64,000 bases of DNA. Source: Progne subis subis. Lineage: Eukaryota > Chordata > Aves > Passeriformes > Hirundinidae. Where the stretch lies: contig JAKJHU010000030.1 in assembly GCA_022316685.1 (NCBI GenBank), positions 18,188,893 to 18,252,892 of the forward strand, read 5' to 3'. The notes below the pieces were generated by a model. The model was not told where the DNA came from. It searched no databases and saw only the letters and a program-made list of their open reading frames with translations. Both the position numbers and the translations under genes were made by a program. Shown here in pieces: positions 28,201-38,705 of this stretch (positions are counted from its first letter, which is position 1; each line of letters begins with the position of its first letter).

Positions 28201-31200
28201 CTGTTCCTCCCCTGTGTTTCAAATTGCCACATTATTGTCAGGGGCATTGAAGTGACCAACTTTTGCAGTAAACAGACAGCTCTTTTATTAATTCAATATC
28301 ACATCCCTGTGACACTGAAATTAAATTTTGCTGCCAGTGAAGAGCAATGTTATGGTTACTGTGAATGATTCAGACTCAAAATATCCCTCCCTGTTCCATC
28401 TAACATGCACATTTATATTTTATTAGCTGGCACCCAGTTCTGCGATTTAAGAAATGAATTATTGGAATAATCACCCCCCAGAACAATGTAGATGCCTTTT
28501 CTTACTTTGGGATCCCACTGTTGAATTTATTTCCCCAAAGGTATGACTTCTAGAATCAGGCAGTCAGCCTCTGCCACCGTGGTTTCTCACAGAGGCATTT
28601 GGTGACTCCAATTTGCCCATCTCACTGAAATACATGTTTCCCAGCCTTTTCAAAACATCCTAGGTTCTCCAGGGTCCTTAGTGTTGCACACCAGATGAGG
28701 ATTCTGGTATTTGGAGCTCTTTAAACAGAAATAAGATGAGAGAAAACTAAATCTGATTTCAGAATTAAGTAGTGTTATAAGAGCTAAAAAATATGACCAT
28801 GAAAACCAAAGTTATTTGCCAGCATTTTAGTTCCCTAGACTCCTCTGGTTTTATATAAAATATCAAGCCTGAAGGATATTGAACACCCCTGCAGGTTAGG
28901 CTGATATGGTATCTTTGCACTACCCAGCATCTATGCTGCTCTTAGACAGTCACCACACAGAAACACAAGCAGATGAGGACTGAACTTTCATGAAAATCTA
29001 GTCGATGATGATCCTTTATTAGCTGAGGAAGTAATTTGCAGTATTGCAAATTCAGAACAGCTCTGGAGGTTTCATGTGGCATGAGCTGGTTTCATCATTT
29101 TATTTACGATGAGATTTAAAGCATAATATTTTCTTTTGGAATGACTTTTAAGAATGAATTCTCTGATAATCCATCAATTGGCTAAAATTGCCACACAGAG
29201 TACCTATGTTAATTCTACCACAATTATATGATCTGTATTTTGAATTTGCAGTGGTGCACAATTCACAAACAAATGGGAAGCTGTCCCTTGGACATTTTTG
29301 GCGGATCACATAATAAACTGCCACAAAAAATTAACCATGTATGTTTTTCTGCATGGGAATGTTTCTATCCTGCATTAATTTCAAGCATACTGCTATTTCT
29401 GTTGCACAAGGTGCATTTACTTACTGGTAGCTGAGTAAAGTTTCAGTGTCACACCAGGTCTGTAGGAAGGTGGCATAGACAGTACTGTGGGAGGCAAATC
29501 TAAGGGGAAGGAAAAGAATAGAAATTGCTTTGACACCTTAAAACAAAAAGGCAGGTTGATTGAAAGAGCAGCAGAAAAGAATAAAAACCTAACCCAGAAC
29601 TCACAGTTCATTAATAAACACTTACACAGGCAGTGATGCATAAATACACTATCAGTAATCTATTTCTATAATTACTTTCTATTTCATTAATGTGCCAAGT
29701 GACACACTCTGTTGCTATCCCAGATCAATCATTACCTGGCTCTGTTGGCATCAGTTTGCTGGCTTCTTGTGGAGACACTGTCTGCATCCAAATCATGGAC
29801 ATGTCAGCTGTGGGAACAGAGACACACACATCCTGTTTTTCATTATTTATCTGTCTACTGAGAAGAATTGCTACGTATGAGACAGCTCAACAGCCACAGT
29901 CCCTCACCCAGTACTGCCAGTGACATATAAAAATGCCAGGATGAAATAGGAAGAAGAAAAGCTGTACTTCACTAGACCTTGTAAAGCTTGTGGACTAGGG
30001 AAGGGCAGGATTTCAAGAAGCCGTGTTTAGGGCACACCAAAAGAAACATCTCTATTTTGGTTTTTCACATGTCTTCTCACTAAATTCGGAGAAAAATGTG
30101 AAGGAAGATCCAAGTGGCAGAAGTGTTTGTGGGAAGCAAGACCAAGTTTCTCCCCTAAAGATAAGAAACTACAGGATGGAACCTACAGCTGATTTTGACA
30201 TGTCTGCAATAAAATAATCATCTCACTGGTAACCCAGAGTGGGTCTCCCTCCAACCTCCACCTCAGAGATACTGGGTCAAACCCCACAGCAGTGGGGTAG
30301 GGCAGGTTCCAGGGCTCCTGGCCATACTCACTGGGGCTGGGCTGCAGGGTTGGCAATGGGGCCAAGGTCCCCCCAGGGCTCAGGGGGGGTCTGGCCATGC
30401 CTTGGGGCCTGGGAGCCTCCACATGGGGTGATGGAAACCATGATCCTTTGGCTCCAACTGTCTTTGGCCACGGTGGAAACTTGGTGGTGGGGATTTCCCC
30501 CCCTTTCTGGGCGAGAGGGATCCTGGTAGCTGGAGAAGCAAGAGAGACAGAGAGGGCACCAGCACACTGGGGGTGCTGGTGCCCCATGGCAGCAACAACT
30601 GCAACACACTGGGGGAGAATAATATCTAAAACACACCCAGAAAATCCCATCTACCCCTGGAGAGCTGCTCTGGCACTTGAGCGGCCACTTCTCCATTTCA
30701 TTTTAAATATAGAAACACAGGGAGCTCCAATAATGTTTGAAATTTTAACTGAGAATGTTTTAATGTGTGAGTTTTCATAAACAAAAAAAAGAAACTGAAA
30801 TCTTTCCGCAGCATTTTGTGGTTTTCTTCACATAATTTGTGCTTAATTTCCTGAACTGCTTCACTACAACAGAAAGAGAGAAACATCTCTGTTTGAAGGT
30901 GTGCGGGCAGGTACTGGAGGGCAGATGCTGCAGTTTGAGAACTGACACTCGTGGCTATAGGGGATAACAAAGGTTTGCATGTGGTTAAGGAAATTTTTTA
31001 AAAAAATATAAAAGACAGCAGACTGACTACAGGAAATTCAGGCATTTTTTAGGAAAAAGTTGCAGCTGCAGTGACAAGGAGGTATGAAGTCAATGTTGGA
31101 TTTCCTATCAATTTCTACTACAAGCTAGCAGGTGCAAAGCCTTGGTTTTGGGCTTCCAAAATGGAGCAGATCAGCACTTTTCTATCTTGTAGCCCTGTAG

Positions 31201-34200
31201 CAAAGTTAAATGTACTAAAGTCTATGAAATGCTCAGGTACAACTGAATGTCATATAAAGAAATAGATAGAGAATAATAGGAAAAAAAATACCATAGAAAA
31301 TAGGAGGAAATAGTTTAAATAATCTTATTTTTTGGTTTGAAACTGGCAACTAGTTTTTCTCTTCTTCTCTGTCTCTTTAGAAAACTTATTTTTTTTAATA
31401 AAATGGATTTTCACAGGAGTTTTTCTATCCTCCAGTTCTTCAATGCATCACTGACATCATCTGCTGATTCAGAGAAATTTCATGCTACCCTTTTTTTGGA
31501 GTTAACATCATGGTTAACTGCACAGCAAACATACATGATCACTTGTCAAGACATTAATCAACGGGAACACAAATTTCGGTCTGACAGTATTTGCTCACAT
31601 TTATATGTCCAGACATATTCTGCTGATGAATCCAGTGTCTTGTTTGAGTCTTCCTGCAATTTCACGAAACTTGAGAAAATCGAATCTAGGTCTTTGAGGT
31701 ATGAGAAGACAAGGTTAGAGCACTCACTATCCACTACATATTGTGTGAGAAAAAGGAAAGAAATCAGATTCTGCTACCATAGAAACAGCTGTTGTTTCTA
31801 ATTAAGGGAGGTTTTGGCCAAGTGTCATCTTTTTTGTTTGTTTTTAAAAGGAGGGAAGCATCCCACAGCTTTCAGCACGCACAACTTGCCACTGATTTCA
31901 GTCTGCCTGCATTAATCTGTCATTGAAAATGGGAGATAGTGATGGGTAACAGTGAAAGGTGAGCACCTGAAGAGCAGCTCAAACTGCCAAAGGGGTTTTG
32001 GGTGGAGGAACCACACAGGACAACGAACGAATGCATTCACCGCCACTCTGAGGGTAACTCTTTTAAAGGTAGGAGGTAATTTGTGCTAACTATGGAAGGC
32101 ACCCAGTTAGATTTAAGAGCACTAGAAACCCTCCCCAGCCCAATGCTGAATTCTGTAGAAGCTCTCATCCCAGCAAGTTTTTTTTGTTCCTCCACCAAAA
32201 AGCCTGCTAACAAATAATTTAAAAGTTTGTAAAATTTTTTACATTTATGATATAATTATTGTATCACATTTTCAACAATATAAAATATTTTTCTAATTAT
32301 AATCAAATACATATTACTATGAAAATATATAAACAATAATAAAAAATAATATTTGTAGAAGTAGTAATGAGGATGGAGTACTCATTGCAAGAGCTATCTG
32401 GACATGATTTTCTCTCTGATTCCTGTTTCTTTTTATTCCTAGGATGTACTTACCCAGGTCAGATGATGTGTTACTGGAAAATGTGTAATTAATTATAGGA
32501 GACTTTTCTAATATTTCCAAAAAATCAGACAGATTTTTCCCTGCAAATAGAAATGCTTAAAAATATCAAGAAAGGCATGTTTCCAGAATATATCATCACT
32601 GAGGAAAACTAGGGCAATATTTTTGGGTGGAATGATTTTAACTTTTACCTGTCTGTCCTGCCATCACACAGATGTAGATACAATCAGAGTCATTGCTCTG
32701 ACGCACTGAAAGGCAAAAAACCATAAAAGAGAACATTGTTACCAGATTTCCTTACATGGAATTATCTTCAAAACACAAGCAAAAAATGGCATTTGGCTAT
32801 GACAGCTGACCAATTTGTTCCTTCTGATCTAATTTTTGACAAAAAACTCAGACCACCATCAAATCCAAATGTTAATATCTTCAGGGAAAAAGTTTCTATC
32901 TAACTAAAATTCTAAGTTACAAGTGTTTTTATATGAAAAAAAATTATCTTCAAATAAAATAGCCCATACTTATTCTCTGTTCTCTTATTCTCTTATTCTC
33001 TAATCAGAATTACCCAAAATGTCAGTATGCAATATTAATTCTCAAATCTATCAGTTTTTAGTAATTAATTATAAAACATCATACAACATAAGTGCTCATA
33101 GAAACATGTACATCTCTGTATTACACACATACACATTATATAAGTATCTTGTTCCATGTGTTGCAGGTAAAATGCTGTTGAGTAAGAGCAATAGGCTTTT
33201 ATCCACATTTTTATAGTTGTTTTTATGCCAGGACTAAATGAGACTGATAAGACAATGATTAATATTGAAAGGAAATGCAAACCTGAGAGAATAGAAGTGG
33301 ATTTGAAAATTTCTGTGAGATAACTGGTGGAGTTTCCAATGATATCCACAAGTAGTGCTGTAAAATCTAGACCACAAAGAGAAAGTTTATTATTGAAAAC
33401 ACATATCCTATCATGAACATGCCTAGTCAAAAATTCTCTTTTATATGTGATGATATTTTAGATATATGCTCATACATGACAAAGTTTAAAATATTTTAAA
33501 ACTTAAATATTTTGCTGGAGTTGGACTGAGGAAACCACGAGAATACTTTCAGAAGTATATTTCAAAGATGACATCCAGAACGACATCAGTGTGTCTAAAA
33601 GCAAACATAAATGGAATTTATCTGTTCAAGAGAACATTTTAAAGTTATATTCTACTTAGTCTGCTTCAATATAGTGGGAGATCTAAAGCCTGCAGGCTTT
33701 GCTTGCTGTAATTGCCTGTCTGCTGTGTAGGACCTTCCAATAGGCATTGGATTATTTGCTCTGGGGTCTGCTTCAGACATACTGATGATTCAGATGTCAA
33801 CCCAAGAAATGGCTAGTGGTGTTGTGGTGTTGTGGTGGTACTTCCTAGTAGTAAAAGGTCACTAAGGAAGTGACAGACCTGAGCCCTGAATTTTTACTGC
33901 TTTGGATAATACTCCAATTCCCAAGATATTCTGGAATTGCACGAGAAAGATTAGTTTCTCTGTCATTCTCCAAGGTGAACTGGCTAGTTATCCATAATGG
34001 CTTGTGAGATGTGTGGGTCTAGAGAAAGCCATGAAAGCCACTGTGGCTTGTGCAGGGTCACCACGTGTGGCATAGAGGGTTTGGAGTCTTGTCTGTAGCT
34101 GCTGATCTACTCTTGATGCCTTACATTAACCAGTCATAGAATCCAAACACTCAGATGCATCCTGAAATGTTAAATTCTGTGAAATCAAGGGTGTGAATGA

Positions 34201-37200
34201 GGATTTCGGGTGAAGGGTTTGCCCGACAGTATTTTGTAGTCTGTTCAACAGTTCTGTGAAGATGTTAGTCCTTGCTTTTCACTTCTCTTGGGCTCATTGA
34301 TGGTGCTGGAGCCCGTTGGTGGAGAGAAGCCCTTGTTCATCTCCTGTGGGTTATCTCAGGAGAGAAAAAGTGGCCAAGGTGATGTATCATATATTGCTGG
34401 TTGTCTCCTGTGCTGCAATTTGCATTCCAAGGAGGAAAGGGAGGCCTTTTGCCAGTCAAACCATGCCAGTCACTTGAGTGATGGCTCCATCCCAGACTGG
34501 CTGGCTGGGTGCAGCCACCTGAGACTGAGGTCATGGAGTTAGAGCAGCCACTCATCCTGAGTTACAGCTGCTGACCTCTGCGGTGGTAATTGTAAGGGTG
34601 AAGTCTGCAGAATTCAGACTACAGCCTTCAGCTCCAAAGGCAATAATTCAGTTTAAGCAGATGCAATTGCCAACCTCTTTCGTGTACCCACCTGTCAAGT
34701 CATTTGTCACATTATTCAAACAGTAGCAGTAGTGCAGAGGGAACTTGCCAGGGTCAATATTTTTTGAGTTAGAGACTGGAGGGAGAGACAGAGGGAAAAA
34801 AAAAAAATCAGTGTGTTGTTGCACAGGCTGTGGGAGAGAAACTGCTCCAGAGCTGAGCAAAGCATCAACACTCACTGTTATAAATGGTGACTGACACTTT
34901 GTGGAAGGTGAACGAGCTGTAAGAGGTGACACTCAGCAAAGAGAAGAGTTTCTTGGTACCTGCAGAAACACAGGTCCATGTTATTAGTGCTTGGAACAAA
35001 TTGTGAGAACAGCATGTTTTGACTCTGCTCATTTAGTGTCTGAAGGATTCCCGAGGTGCCAGTACGATACAGCTGCCTCACACTGAGTCTGTTCTCATTA
35101 CCACTGAAGGAAAGATCATGTGTATTGCTTCATTTTTATTTTGTTTTTCTTTTAATTGAAATGGATTAGAAAGTGCTTTTGAAAGGCATCCTGCAAGTAA
35201 TTATATTGTGTCTATATAAAAACCCACAGTAATTTCCAAGATCTCTGGAGCAGACAGCCATCTCCATTATAAATGAATGAAGGTAACATGCTCCTAGAAG
35301 TAAATCTGGAGGCTGACAGCACATGTTTACAGCTTCTCCTGCTAACACTTGTAGTGCCTTTTCTCCTGCACTGCTGGGCTGGCAGCTGGGACCTGCCCAG
35401 CCGTGTCCCATTACCTCTGAGCGCAGTGCTCAGCATCCCATTCACCAGCTCTGTCAGGTTAATAGCAGCCAGGTCCAGGGACTTTGCAGGCAGCTCTGAA
35501 AGAAAAGGAGTGCATGAGGGCACAAGGAAACAGCTGTGCTTCCCCTGCTTATGTGTGCTAGAAATCTACCAGAACAGGAAAACCAAAATGAACAGGTTAT
35601 GTAGTGGGTGCACCAAAAAAACATTGATGAGAAAATAAAATTCCAGGACCATGGAGATGAGTCTAGAAAATAGCAAGATATAGCAGCAGTAGAATGGTGG
35701 GCCAAAATTCAGGTCCGCCAGCTGTGCCCTTGACTCTGCCCTTGAGCAGCTGCCAGACCCAGCCAGCCCTGGTGTGCTGGTGCCCTCTCCTGCTGGGTGA
35801 TGGGTGTTTGCTGCCAACAGAGCAGCAGATCTCACCACGCTGGTCACAATAGGCCGAGAAAGTGCCCAGGAAATGTTCTTCCTTCCCCAAATCTACATGA
35901 AAATACAGATTTTTGGTTTTCAGCTACATCGATGGCTATACTGCTTGCTACAACAGAATAATTTTGCTGTAGCCAAATCACACTTTTTATCTTAACATCT
36001 TTTGTTTCTGTTGATGTTGCTTATTTGTTTTTCCCAAGTCAAAAATTTCAAAGATTTTTTTTTTGCTTCCCTCCCACAAAGTCATGCTGAAGCAGAGCAG
36101 TGCAGTGTCTGTGTGAGGGAGGAAGGTGAGTGAGCATGACAGAGAGAGGAAGAACAAGGCAGGATGGAAAAAGCAGCACAGAAAGCTGAGATGAAAACAA
36201 AATTGAATTTGGGGAGAAATGCAATTTTCCAATGACATCAGTATTATTTATAACTAATTTGAAGCCAAGCTGCACCCCAGGGCCGAAAGCAGCGCTTGCC
36301 CACAGCATAGAAGAGAGAAAAGGAAAAACAAAGGGAATGATGAGCTGGAAAGAAGAGAAAGGAAATAGGGGAGGAGTGGATTTTGGGAAGAACAGTTGTT
36401 AACCTGGCCAGGGACTGGATTGGGTGGGGTGGCCTTGCAGCAGGAGTGGGCTGGGGCTCACAGACCCTGCAGGAGCAGGGCCCATGTGCTGCCACCTCCA
36501 TGCCCAACACAGCACCTCCCACTGCCATTAACAACCGACCCTGGGGCTCCTGATGTGCTGCCTGTTACCTGCAGTAGCCAGCACTGTGACTTGCTTCTCT
36601 TTCTTATTTTCTTTTCTTATGCACGAAGCTGAAAGGTGAAGAAAGAGACTGAGACTCTTGAGTTTTCCCCTCAATAATCAACATAAAAATACAATAGAAA
36701 ATATTTGTAGAAGTATTTACTAGGCTTGCACACAGAGTTTGCTGCAAGGTACAGGGTAAAATAAGGCTAAATCAAAATGAATTTTCCCTTCTCGGTGCAT
36801 GTTTGTTATTCAGAGCAGTCATGCAATTGAGGACTGTCCTCAGGTGCTGTGTTGCATGGGGAATGGGCTGAAACTGGGCTCAGGAGATTGGACTGGGATT
36901 CTGGGATTCCCTTGATGACCAGCTGTGGTGCACAGCAGAAAATGAGAGACTGCAGGACAAGTTGAAGATATGTGTTTGAGATTTAAGGTTTTCTATCCCA
37001 CCAGTGGAGAGCTGAGTACTCCTAAGAGTAATCCAAAAGGCTCTCCAAAGGAGTCAGTGCTAGAAAATGCTAATTTGCCATCTTCCTAAGAAGCTTCAGC
37101 TCCCCAGCCCATCCAAATTCCTCTTTATATATGTTTATAAAGGAGAAATGCCCAGTAGAAAGTGCATAATCCAGGGTTTATATAATTGTGATGTGGTGTT

Positions 37201-37566
37201 AATCAGCTGTATTAGCAACACTCAATTCATCTGAGATAAATTTAGATTGGTAATCTAGGTGGTAGGAGCTCTTCGAACCCTTCTTTCTTTCCCTAAAAGC
37301 TTTCTGATTCCAGATTCTCGGCATGGCATCCACAGGTCTGCTCTTCTGAATGGCACCAGTCCTGCAGCTCCAGCCCACCAGTCCCTACACAGGGTAAAAG
37401 AGCCAAACCTGCCACAGATGTGGGGATGGGGCTATGGCAGCAGCTGGGAAAGAGGCAACTGGGTTATTCCCTGGGGAGCACCATTGTCCTTACCTGTGCT
37501 GAAAACCAGAAAGAGACATAGAAACCCCAGGCTCATCTTCGCTGCCACATGCCAGAACCCCTGCAT
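25190..37566 (-). CDS. HHLA1: HHLA1-like secreted glycoprotein (whole gene)
   Basis: HHLA1 (HERV-H LTR-associating 1) is a vertebrate gene of unknown function, named for a retroviral LTR that promotes it in primates. Thirteen exons join in frame: 37494-37566, 36569-36628, 35415-35495, 34876-34959, 34692-34775, 33283-33366, 32649-32705, 32454-32540, 30332-30529, 29736-29807, 29425-29499, 26339-26495, 25624-25706, and a tentative last exon at 25190-25209. The product is about 404 residues: signal peptide, a region rich in N-glycosylation sequons (NLT, NIS, NVT, NST, NDS, NYT, NTS), a Pro-rich stretch (about 204-269), and a Cys-rich C-terminal module with CVMELC and RYCVEYYSW motifs. No membrane segment follows the signal peptide, so secretion is likely. 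All introns are phase 1 except the one after 26339 (phase 2). Identification rests on synteny between KCNQ3 and OC90 and remembered similarity to the mammalian protein. Confidence 0.88.
25624..25706 (-). CDS. HHLA1: HHLA1 coding exon 13: C-terminal module
   Basis: The 83-nt exon (phase 2 to 1) encodes RYCVEYYSWFVKNASYVCEK then VKRVAYSH, with an NAS sequon. Acceptor ACATCTTCAG, donor CACA/GTAAGT. It restores phase 1 exactly. Confidence 0.92.
25773..26041 (+). mobile_element. CR1 3' fragment in an HHLA1 intron
   Basis: The plus strand encodes NGFRLKEGRFRLTVRQKFF and VRVVRQWDMFPRE, the last residues of CR1 ORF2, then the 3' UTR block GGAAGGTGTCCCTGCCCATG and the tail ATCATTCCATGAT. It is antisense to HHLA1, between coding exons 12 and 13. 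Confidence 0.9.
26339..26495 (-). CDS. HHLA1: HHLA1 coding exon 12: Cys-rich module
   Basis: The 157-nt exon (phase 1 to 2) encodes RCPQAMLRDPRVTFPPVTL, then INPCVMELCRFFQLCLC and a basic end. Five cysteines suggest a disulphide-stabilised fold. The acceptor is TTGTGTTTTTTCTCCAG; the donor ATGAG/GTAAAA is the only phase-2 donor in the gene. A long polypyrimidine repeat on the sense strand begins about 135 bases upstream. Confidence 0.92.
26496..29424 (-). other. HHLA1: HHLA1 intron between coding exons 11 and 12
   Basis: The intron is 2.9 kb. Apart from the polypurine microsatellite it is AT-rich unique sequence, with a very AT-rich stretch at 27840-28180. One exon-like candidate (near 28580-28620) fails on phase. 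Confidence 0.65.
26629..26897. repeat. Compound polypurine microsatellite (GGGAA)n-(GGAAA)n-(GGAA)n
   Basis: About 57 bp of GGGAA units give way to roughly 155 bp of GGAAA units and then about 55 bp of GGAA units. The strand given is purine-only; HHLA1 reads it as pyrimidines in the intron just before coding exon 12. All long open frames across it are repeat artefacts. Confidence 0.98.
29425..29499 (-). CDS. HHLA1: HHLA1 coding exon 11
   Basis: The 75-nt exon, phase 1 to 1, encodes DLPPTVLSMPPSYRPGVTLK then LYSAT. Acceptor TTTTCCTTCCCCTTAG, donor ACCA/GTAAGT, both strong. Pro-rich content continues from exon 9. Confidence 0.82.
29736..29807 (-). CDS. HHLA1: HHLA1 coding exon 10
   Basis: The 72-nt exon, phase 1 to 1, encodes TDMSMIWMQTVSPQEASKLM then PTEP. 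Acceptor TCTCTGTTCCCACAG, donor CCAG/GTAATG. Confidence 0.8.
30332..30529 (-). CDS. HHLA1: HHLA1 coding exon 9: Pro-rich segment
   Basis: The 198-nt exon, phase 1 to 1, adds 66 residues starting ATRIPLAQKGGEIPTTKFPP and ending LPTLQPSP. It is rich in Pro and Gly and GC-rich, unlike the surrounding AT-rich DNA. The acceptor follows a long pyrimidine tract (TCTCTCTTGCTTCTCCAG); the donor is CCCA/GTGAGT. It is likely a disordered stalk or linker. Confidence 0.82.
30530..32453 (-). other. HHLA1: HHLA1 intron between coding exons 8 and 9
   Basis: The intron is 1.9 kb. It includes a possible extra exon at 30868-30954 and, on the opposite strand, a 154-codon open frame at 31337-31801 starting with a hydrophobic segment. 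Neither is strong enough to call a gene. Confidence 0.6.
32454..32540 (-). CDS. HHLA1: HHLA1 coding exon 8
   Basis: The 87-nt exon, phase 1 to 1, encodes GKNLSDFLEILEKSPIINYT then FSSNTSSDL with three sequons (NLS, NYT, NTS). It is separated from exon 7 by only 108 bases. Acceptor TTCTATTTGCAG, donor CTGG/GTAAGT. Confidence 0.9.
32649..32705 (-). CDS. HHLA1: HHLA1 coding exon 7
   Basis: The 57-nt exon, phase 1 to 1, encodes VRQSNDSDCIYICVMAGQT, with an NDS sequon and two cysteines in DCIYIC. Acceptor TTTTGCCTTTCAG, donor ACAG/GTAAAA. Confidence 0.9.
33283..33366 (-). CDS. HHLA1: HHLA1 coding exon 6
   Basis: The 84-nt exon, phase 1 to 1, encodes DFTALLVDIIGNSTSYLTEI then FKSTSILS, with an NST sequon. 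Acceptor TTTGTGGTCTAG, donor TCAG/GTTTGC, a weaker donor than its neighbours. The codon content suggests an amphipathic helix. Confidence 0.9.
34692..34775 (-). CDS. HHLA1: HHLA1 coding exon 5
   Basis: The 84-nt exon, phase 1 to 1, encodes ISNSKNIDPGKFPLHYCYCL then NNVTNDLT. It has a CYC pair and an NVT sequon. The acceptor is very pyrimidine-rich (CTGTCTCTCCCTCCAG) and the donor is ACAG/GTGGGT. The following intron is over 1.3 kb. Confidence 0.9.
34876..34959 (-). CDS. HHLA1: HHLA1 coding exon 4
   Basis: The 84-nt exon, phase 1 to 1, encodes GTKKLFSLLSVTSYSSFTFH and then KVSVTIYN. Acceptor TGTGTTTCTGCAG, donor AACA/GTGAGT. A sequon (NIS) forms across the junction with the next exon. Confidence 0.88.
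35415..35495 (-). CDS. HHLA1: HHLA1 coding exon 3
   Basis: The 81-nt exon, phase 1 to 1, encodes ELPAKSLDLAAINLTELVNG followed by MLSTALR, with an NLT sequon. Acceptor CCTTTTCTTTCAG, donor AGAG/GTAATG. The sequence is typical of HHLA1 as I recall it from mammals. Confidence 0.88.
36569..36628 (-). CDS. HHLA1: HHLA1 coding exon 2
   Basis: The 60-nt exon, phase 1 to 1, encodes ASCIRKENKKEKQVTVLATA, a basic segment just after the signal peptide. The acceptor is strong (TTTCTTCACCTTTCAG); the donor is GCAG/GTAACA. Confidence 0.78.
37494..37566 (-). CDS. HHLA1: HHLA1 coding exon 1: signal peptide
   Basis: ATG at 37566-37564 opens MQGFWHVAAKMSLGFLCLFL, ending in VFST. It is a signal peptide; the second Met (residue 11) could also start it. 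The donor ACAG/GTAAGG is phase 1. Upstream of the ATG, TTTCTCTCTCCTAG ends at 37599 and looks like a splice acceptor, so an earlier non-coding exon probably exists. Confidence 0.85.
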
Positions 37567-38088
37567 TATGGATGCTGACTTCAGCAGGTTTGCCTGGTCT
37601 AGGAGAGAGAAATTTGAGGGATGGTAACATTTTTAGCATTGAGCGATTTTGTCCAGCCCTCATCCCAGAATGGTTTGACCACAGGAGAATTATAGATTTC
37701 TGTGATGCAGAGAAAAGCTTGATGTTGGAAATGACAAAGAAACAGAGATCCTACAACCAGTATTACCTCTGTGCCTGTGGGTGCCGTGAGTTTACCATGT
37801 GCCTCTTGATTTTTGAGTCTTACCTAACTATTCTAGGGACTTGGTAAGGTTGTCAACACAACCCTCTTCTCTAGCAGGATGAGTTGTGCCTAAATGGAGC
37901 CTGACACATCAAGTGCCTGAAGCCTTTCTGTTAAAACAAGAAAAAAATTGCTTATGTTTAGTTTCAAACGTCAAGCTGAGGTCCTCTTCCACAGAAATGT
38001 TGCTTTTCTGATCATTCCTGGTCTTGTATTTCTGTAGTTATTATCACCAGGTTTTGACGTGTGCTGCCTTGACTAACTGCTTGGTAAT

Positions 38089-38700
38089 TGTTATAAACTG
38101 AGTTCTATTCAAATAATCTATGTATTAGTTACTTAATTGTTAAGTAATTCCATTAAGATTGTTTATGCTAGTTCTGTTTAAAGAATTTGACTTATTCCTG
38201 TTTTAATATTGATTCATCATCTTATTTACTTGTTTGTTAATTAAGAATTCACCTTGTTACCTGTATGTCTGCTCCCATTCGTCGGATAGCGTCTGAATAT
38301 GCAAATAAAAAGAACACTGGAATTCTGGGAGTGACTCAAGAATGAGAGATTCTTAAAAGCAGAGAACCAAAATAGAATCCAGGACAGAAGTTGCACTTTA
38401 GAATAGTGCAAGAGGTACAGGGGTCCACCAAAGCAGCTTTATTTAGTCGCTGTGACCTGAGGAGGAGTCCCCCATCGCTCGATGACCCCTGATCAGCGAC
38501 GCAAAACGGACTCCCCGGCAAGGGGAAAAAGCCCGCGAGGGGTGTGGGAGTTCCAGCTTTGCTGTGGAGCGAAGCTGCGTGTACCTCCTCCTCCACTATT
38601 GCCAAGGGAGCAAGCAAGGTCCCCCAGAGCCAAGCTTGATAATAAAACCATAAAAAGGAGCAAGTCTCCTGGCTCTGGCTCTCTCTTTTTTTCCAGAACA
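38089..38700 (+). mobile_element. Solo endogenous-retrovirus LTR (612 bp)
   Basis: The element begins TGTTATAAAC and ends TCCAGAACA, giving TGTT/AACA inverted ends. It is flanked by a perfect 5-bp direct repeat, GTAAT at 38084-38088 and again at 38701-38705, as expected for a target-site duplication of an integrated retrovirus; 5 bp is typical of ERVL-type elements. It holds a TATA-like AATAAAAAG near 38304, a GC-rich stretch (38455-38620) and AATAAA at 38641-38646, implying plus orientation. No retroviral gene adjoins it, so it is a solo LTR left by recombination. It lies about 0.5 kb upstream of, and antisense to, HHLA1. Confidence 0.82.
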
Positions 38701-38705
38701 GTAAT

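Larger units (their letters stand above)
33367..37493 (-). other. HHLA1: HHLA1 introns 1 to 5
   Basis: Introns 36629-37493, 35496-36568, 34960-35414, 34776-34875 (100 bases) and 33367-34691, interrupted by coding exons 2-5. They contain unique sequence with no repeat or gene that I recognise. Confidence 0.6.

Noticed and set aside
30183..30650. 155-codon minus-strand frame as a single-exon protein
   Set aside because: Only 30332-30529 is supported as HHLA1 exon 9 by splice sites and phase; the rest is flanking intron that happens to be open.
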